From Roseateles sp. (GTDB lineage Bacteria > Pseudomonadota > Gammaproteobacteria > Burkholderiales > Burkholderiaceae_C), in contig NZ_JAFAGT010000085.1 in assembly GCF_019237615.1 (NCBI RefSeq), positions 124,001-188,000 on the forward strand: a stretch of DNA of 64,000 nucleotides, read 5' to 3'. The notes below the pieces were generated by a model. It was not told the origin of the DNA. It saw only the letters and a list, made by a program, of their open reading frames with translations, and did not search any database. Made by a program: the position numbers and the translations under genes. The number at the start of each line of letters is the position of its first letter. Position 1 is the stretch's first letter. This document shows, piece by piece, positions 61,640 through 64,000 of the stretch.

Positions 61640-61660
61640 AGCGCCGGGCCGATTGCCCGG
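61640..61660. promoter_or_regulatory. Inverted repeat between divergent sugar dehydrogenase and hydratase genes
   Basis: CGCCGGGC (61640-61647) and GCCCGGCG (61653-61660) flank CGATT. It lies in the 129-nt gap, 55 nt from each start codon. Possible operator or a simple GC-rich hairpin. Confidence 0.35.
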
Positions 61661-61714
61661 CGGCGCCGTCATCTTAGGGTCCGGTGACGCGGACATCGCT
61701 GCCCCAGCCCCCTC

Positions 61715-62422
61715 ATGGCCTCAACGATCGCCACCTTGATTCAAATCCTCGCCGCCAGCCACCGCGACGGCCGCCGGCTGCGGGCCGCCGACTGCGGCGA
61801 CGTCGTGCGCAATGAGGCCGACGCCTATGCCGTGCAGGAGGGCGTGGCTCAGGCACTGGGCTGGCGCCTGGACCGCTGGAAGTCGGGCGGCGCCAGCCCG
61901 AAGGGGCCGTTCAGCCATTCGCCGGTGAACCCGGTGGCCGGCAAGGCGCTGCTGGGCGTTGAGGCCGAGGTGGCACTGCGCATAGCCCGTGACGTGCGCG
62001 CCGGGGACGCGCTGGACGGCGTCGTCGACGCGATGTGCATCGCCGTCGAGCTGGTCGCCTCGCGCTGGGAGGAGGGCCTTGCCGCGCCGGAGCTGCTGCG
62101 CATGGCCGACTTCCAGAGCAACGCCGGCCTGCTGCTGGGGGCATGGCAGCCGTTCCGGGCGCTGGACTGGGCGCAGCTCGAATGGTGTCTCGCGCTGCCC
62201 GGTCAGCCCGACATCGTGCGCCGCGGCGGCCATTCGCTGGCCGACCCGGCCGGCGTGCTGCACGCCTGGCTGCGCCACGCCACCCGGCAAGGCGCCACCG
62301 TGAAGGCCGGCACCGTCGTCACGACAGGCGCCTGGGGCGGCCTGCACCCTTGCGCGGGCGAGGTCCGCGGCACGCTGGCCATCGAGGGGCTGGGCGAGTT
62401 CAGCTTTTCAGCAGCGGCGTGA
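61715..62422 (+). CDS. FAH/MhpD-family 2-keto-4-pentenoate hydratase-like protein
   Basis: The 235-aa protein has ADAYAVQEGVAQALGWRLDR, KSGGASPKGPFSHSPV, and GVEAEVALRIARDV (the E-x-E-type metal-binding region of the family), then AIEL-type AVELVASRWEEG and DFQSNAGLLLGAW. It hydrates or decarboxylates a 2-oxo acid, possibly a sugar-acid derivative given the divergent sugar dehydrogenase. It ends with a 23-nt overlap with the convergent gene. Confidence 0.85.
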   Translation: MASTIATLIQILAASHRDGRRLRAADCGDVVRNEADAYAVQEGVAQALGWRLDRWKSGGASPKGPFSHSPVNPVAGKALLGVEAEVALRIARDVRAGDALDGVVDAMCIAVELVASRWEEGLAAPELLRMADFQSNAGLLLGAWQPFRALDWAQLEWCLALPGQPDIVRRGGHSLADPAGVLHAWLRHATRQGATVKAGTVVTTGAWGGLHPCAGEVRGTLAIEGLGEFSFSAAA

Positions 62423-62984
62423 ACGCCGCGACAAAGACGGTGACGTTGACCGCCACGGTTGCCCAGTAGAGCCGCCGGAACGCCGGCTTCACGCTCTTGT
62501 GGCGCAGCAGCCGCTGGGCCAGCAACGCTCCCGGCCAGCCGCAGGCCAGCGACAGCCCGTGCAGCGTCACCTCAGGAACGCGCCAGTCGCCGCGCATGGC
62601 GGCGCGCTTGTCCAGTGCATAGGTGATGAAGGTGGCCAGGCTCATCGCCGAGTAGATGCCCCACAGCCAGTTGGGCAGGCCCCAGAGCAGATGGACGGCC
62701 AGCACCAACCCGGCGAAGGCAGGGATCAGGAGCAGCACGCGGCCACCGTCGGGCCGCGCGATTGCCGGCGGTGTGGCCCGTGGCGCGAGGCTCTGCACGC
62801 CTTGCGCGCGGCGCTTGCCCTGCGAGTCTTGGCCTTCGCGGTAACTCAACCGCTCGCCGACGAAGGGCCGGTGCGGCCGCAGCCCGAACGCCTTCGCGTG
62901 GACGAAGATCCTGGCACCGCCGCCGTCGGGCGTGATGAAGCCATAGCCCTTGACCTCGTCCCATTGCGTCAGCGTGCCCCTCAC
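62400..62984 (-). CDS. Cold-shock domain/DUF1294 membrane protein
   Basis: The 194-aa fusion has an N-terminal cold-shock-like domain (MRGTLTQWDEVKGYGFITPD with the RNP1 KGYGFI motif) and, from about residue 90, a DUF1294 membrane domain (AVHLLWGLPNWLWGIYSAMS, TYALDKRAAMRGDWRVPE). The combination is common in proteobacteria. Function is unknown. It is coupled to the upstream LysR gene by a 4-nt overlap. Confidence 0.9.
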   Translation of the reverse strand: MRGTLTQWDEVKGYGFITPDGGGARIFVHAKAFGLRPHRPFVGERLSYREGQDSQGKRRAQGVQSLAPRATPPAIARPDGGRVLLLIPAFAGLVLAVHLLWGLPNWLWGIYSAMSLATFITYALDKRAAMRGDWRVPEVTLHGLSLACGWPGALLAQRLLRHKSVKPAFRRLYWATVAVNVTVFVAAFTPLLKS

Positions 62985-63856
62985 CCCGGTGCTCCCAGAT
63001 GGGCTTTCAGCGCCGCGATCGCATGGCGCACCTTGGCGGGCTGGGCGTCGCGTTGCGGCGTCATGGCCCAGATGGGCAGGTCGGGCAGCACCAGCGTGGT
63101 GGCCAGGCGCAGCAGCCGGCCGGCGGCCACGGCTTCGGCCACGTCCTCGTCGCCCAGCGCCGCCAGGCCCAGGCCGGCCTCGCAGAGCTGCTGCAAGGTC
63201 AGCTGGTTGTTGCTGGTGTGGCGCGGCTTCACGCTCAGCTCACTGCCGGGAAGGCGGCGCGCATGGTCCGTGCCGTCCTGCAGCATCAGCCAGTCGCCCT
63301 CGCGCAGGGCGTCGGTGGTAGCGGGCACGCCGCGCTGTGCGAGGTAGGCCGGCGCCGCGTAGAGGCTGGTGTGCACGGCGCCGATGCGCTGGGCCACCCA
63401 CTGGCTGTCGGGCAGCCGGCCGAAACGGATGGCGAGGTCGATGCGGTGCGCCACCAGGTCGGTGAAACCGTCCTCCACCTGCAGGTGCAGCCGCAGCCCC
63501 GGGTGAGCCGCCAGCAACGGCGCCAGCGCCGGGCCGATGTGCCGGCCGAAGCCCATCGTCATCGCGATGCGCAGCTCGCCCTCGGGCGCATCGCGCAGCT
63601 GCAGCAACTGGGCCTGCGCGGCCTCGGCCGCGGCCACCATGGCCGCGCAGCCGGCGTGAAAGCGTTCGCCGGCCGGCGTCAGGCTGAGCTTGCGCGTCGA
63701 GCGATGCAGCAGCGTGACGCCCATGTCCTTCTCCAGCGCCCTCACCTGCTGGCTAACGGCCGAGGTGCTGGTGCGCAGTTGCCGGGCAGCGGCGGCGAAG
63801 CTGCCATGCCGCACCACGGCGGCCAGAACGGCCATGCGTTTGAGCTGGTCGAGCAT
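62981..63856 (-). CDS. LysR-family regulator
   Basis: The 291-aa protein has an N-terminal winged helix with [20 protein letters not shown] and VRALEKDMGVTLLHRSTRKL, and an effector domain with GELRIAMTMGFGRHIGPAL and IDLAIRFGRLPDSQW. It is divergent from the truncated NAD(P)-binding gene at the right edge, its probable target, with a 96-bp gap. Confidence 0.9.
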   Translation of the reverse strand: MLDQLKRMAVLAAVVRHGSFAAAARQLRTSTSAVSQQVRALEKDMGVTLLHRSTRKLSLTPAGERFHAGCAAMVAAAEAAQAQLLQLRDAPEGELRIAMTMGFGRHIGPALAPLLAAHPGLRLHLQVEDGFTDLVAHRIDLAIRFGRLPDSQWVAQRIGAVHTSLYAAPAYLAQRGVPATTDALREGDWLMLQDGTDHARRLPGSELSVKPRHTSNNQLTLQQLCEAGLGLAALGDEDVAEAVAAGRLLRLATTLVLPDLPIWAMTPQRDAQPAKVRHAIAALKAHLGAPG

Positions 63857-63952
63857 GAAGTTTTTCTAAACAGTCTGCGCGGCGTATGCCGGCTTATCGC
63901 GGCATTGTGAAGTCGAAACAATGTCCTCATCACAAACCCGTTGGAGCATTCC

Positions 63953-64000
63953 ATGAACATCGCCCTGATCGGCGCCACCGGCTTCGTCGGCGCCGCCCTG
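63953..64000 (+). CDS. NAD(P)-binding Rossmann protein, 5' end only
   Basis: Only 16 residues are in the window: MNIALIGATGFVGAAL, containing the GxxGxxG dinucleotide-binding motif typical of NmrA/atypical SDR proteins. It runs off the right edge. A GGAG element lies 7 nt upstream. Confidence 0.75.
   Translation, partial: MNIALIGATGFVGAAL

Overview
The window is a high-GC (roughly 70%) chromosomal segment with tightly packed, often 1-4 nt overlapping genes. PEP-CTERM sorting, a two-partner secretion locus, a CysB-type regulator, GluQ and long GC-driven antisense open frames all fit a betaproteobacterium of the Burkholderiales (Roseateles/Rubrivivax/Leptothrix-like). That placement is inference from gene content; there is no rRNA or core marker here.

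Region 1 (1-23599) is most of a flagellar locus whose order matches lateral / Flag-2 (laf) systems rather than a primary polar system. One leftward run reads fliEFGHIJ - fliDST - fliK - fliL - fliA - motAB - flgMN - a FlgJ-type glucosaminidase. A rightward run reads fliMN - fliPQR - flhBA. A leftward flgBCDE (flgE cut by the window edge) is divergent from flgA. Supporting details are a short FliM without the N-terminal CheY-binding motif, no fliO, no flhF/flhG after flhA, and a chaperone/motor block ordered like lafB-lafU. The position where lafK would be expected (between fliM and fliE) is a 975-bp AT-richer stretch without a convincing gene. Flagellin, flgF-L and chemotaxis genes are not in the window.

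Region 2 (23.7-35.6 kb) holds a Mop-type molybdate-binding protein, an RBBP9-like hydrolase and a two-partner secretion pair. The secreted protein (about 2077 aa) has an ESPR signal, a haemagglutination domain and about 12 MBG/YDG-like repeats. Directly upstream is a divergent two-component pair (OmpR-type regulator and 7TMR-DISM kinase) with a four-unit 9-bp repeat between the two start codons and a possible regulator site before tpsA.

Region 3 (35.7-45.5 kb) is ordinary accessory metabolism: CysB-like regulator and sulfate-binding protein, a DUF1800/DUF1501 pair, WrbA-like flavoprotein, pirin with a divergent YhaJ-like LysR regulator, GluQ, an FMN reductase and a tandem FKBP. Region 4 (45.5-49.6 kb) is a pectin locus: a lipoprotein with DUF11-like repeats and a GH28 polygalacturonase lipoprotein, with palindromic sites upstream. 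PilZ, MgtC and DUF1801 genes follow.

Region 5 (51.2-58.7 kb) is the most notable accessory segment. A leftward four-gene cassette encodes a kleisin-like, a KITE-like, an SMC-like ATPase and a Toprim-containing protein, the layout of Wadjet (JetABCD) anti-plasmid systems. It is translationally coupled to a hot-dog thioesterase gene and followed by a ParD-like/map operon preceded by a perfect 11-bp inverted repeat. Region 6 (58.8-64.0 kb) has a secreted legume-lectin-like PEP-CTERM protein, a DODA-type dioxygenase, a sugar 1-dehydrogenase divergent from a FAH/MhpD-type hydratase, a cold-shock/DUF1294 membrane protein and a LysR regulator divergent from a truncated NAD(P)-binding gene.
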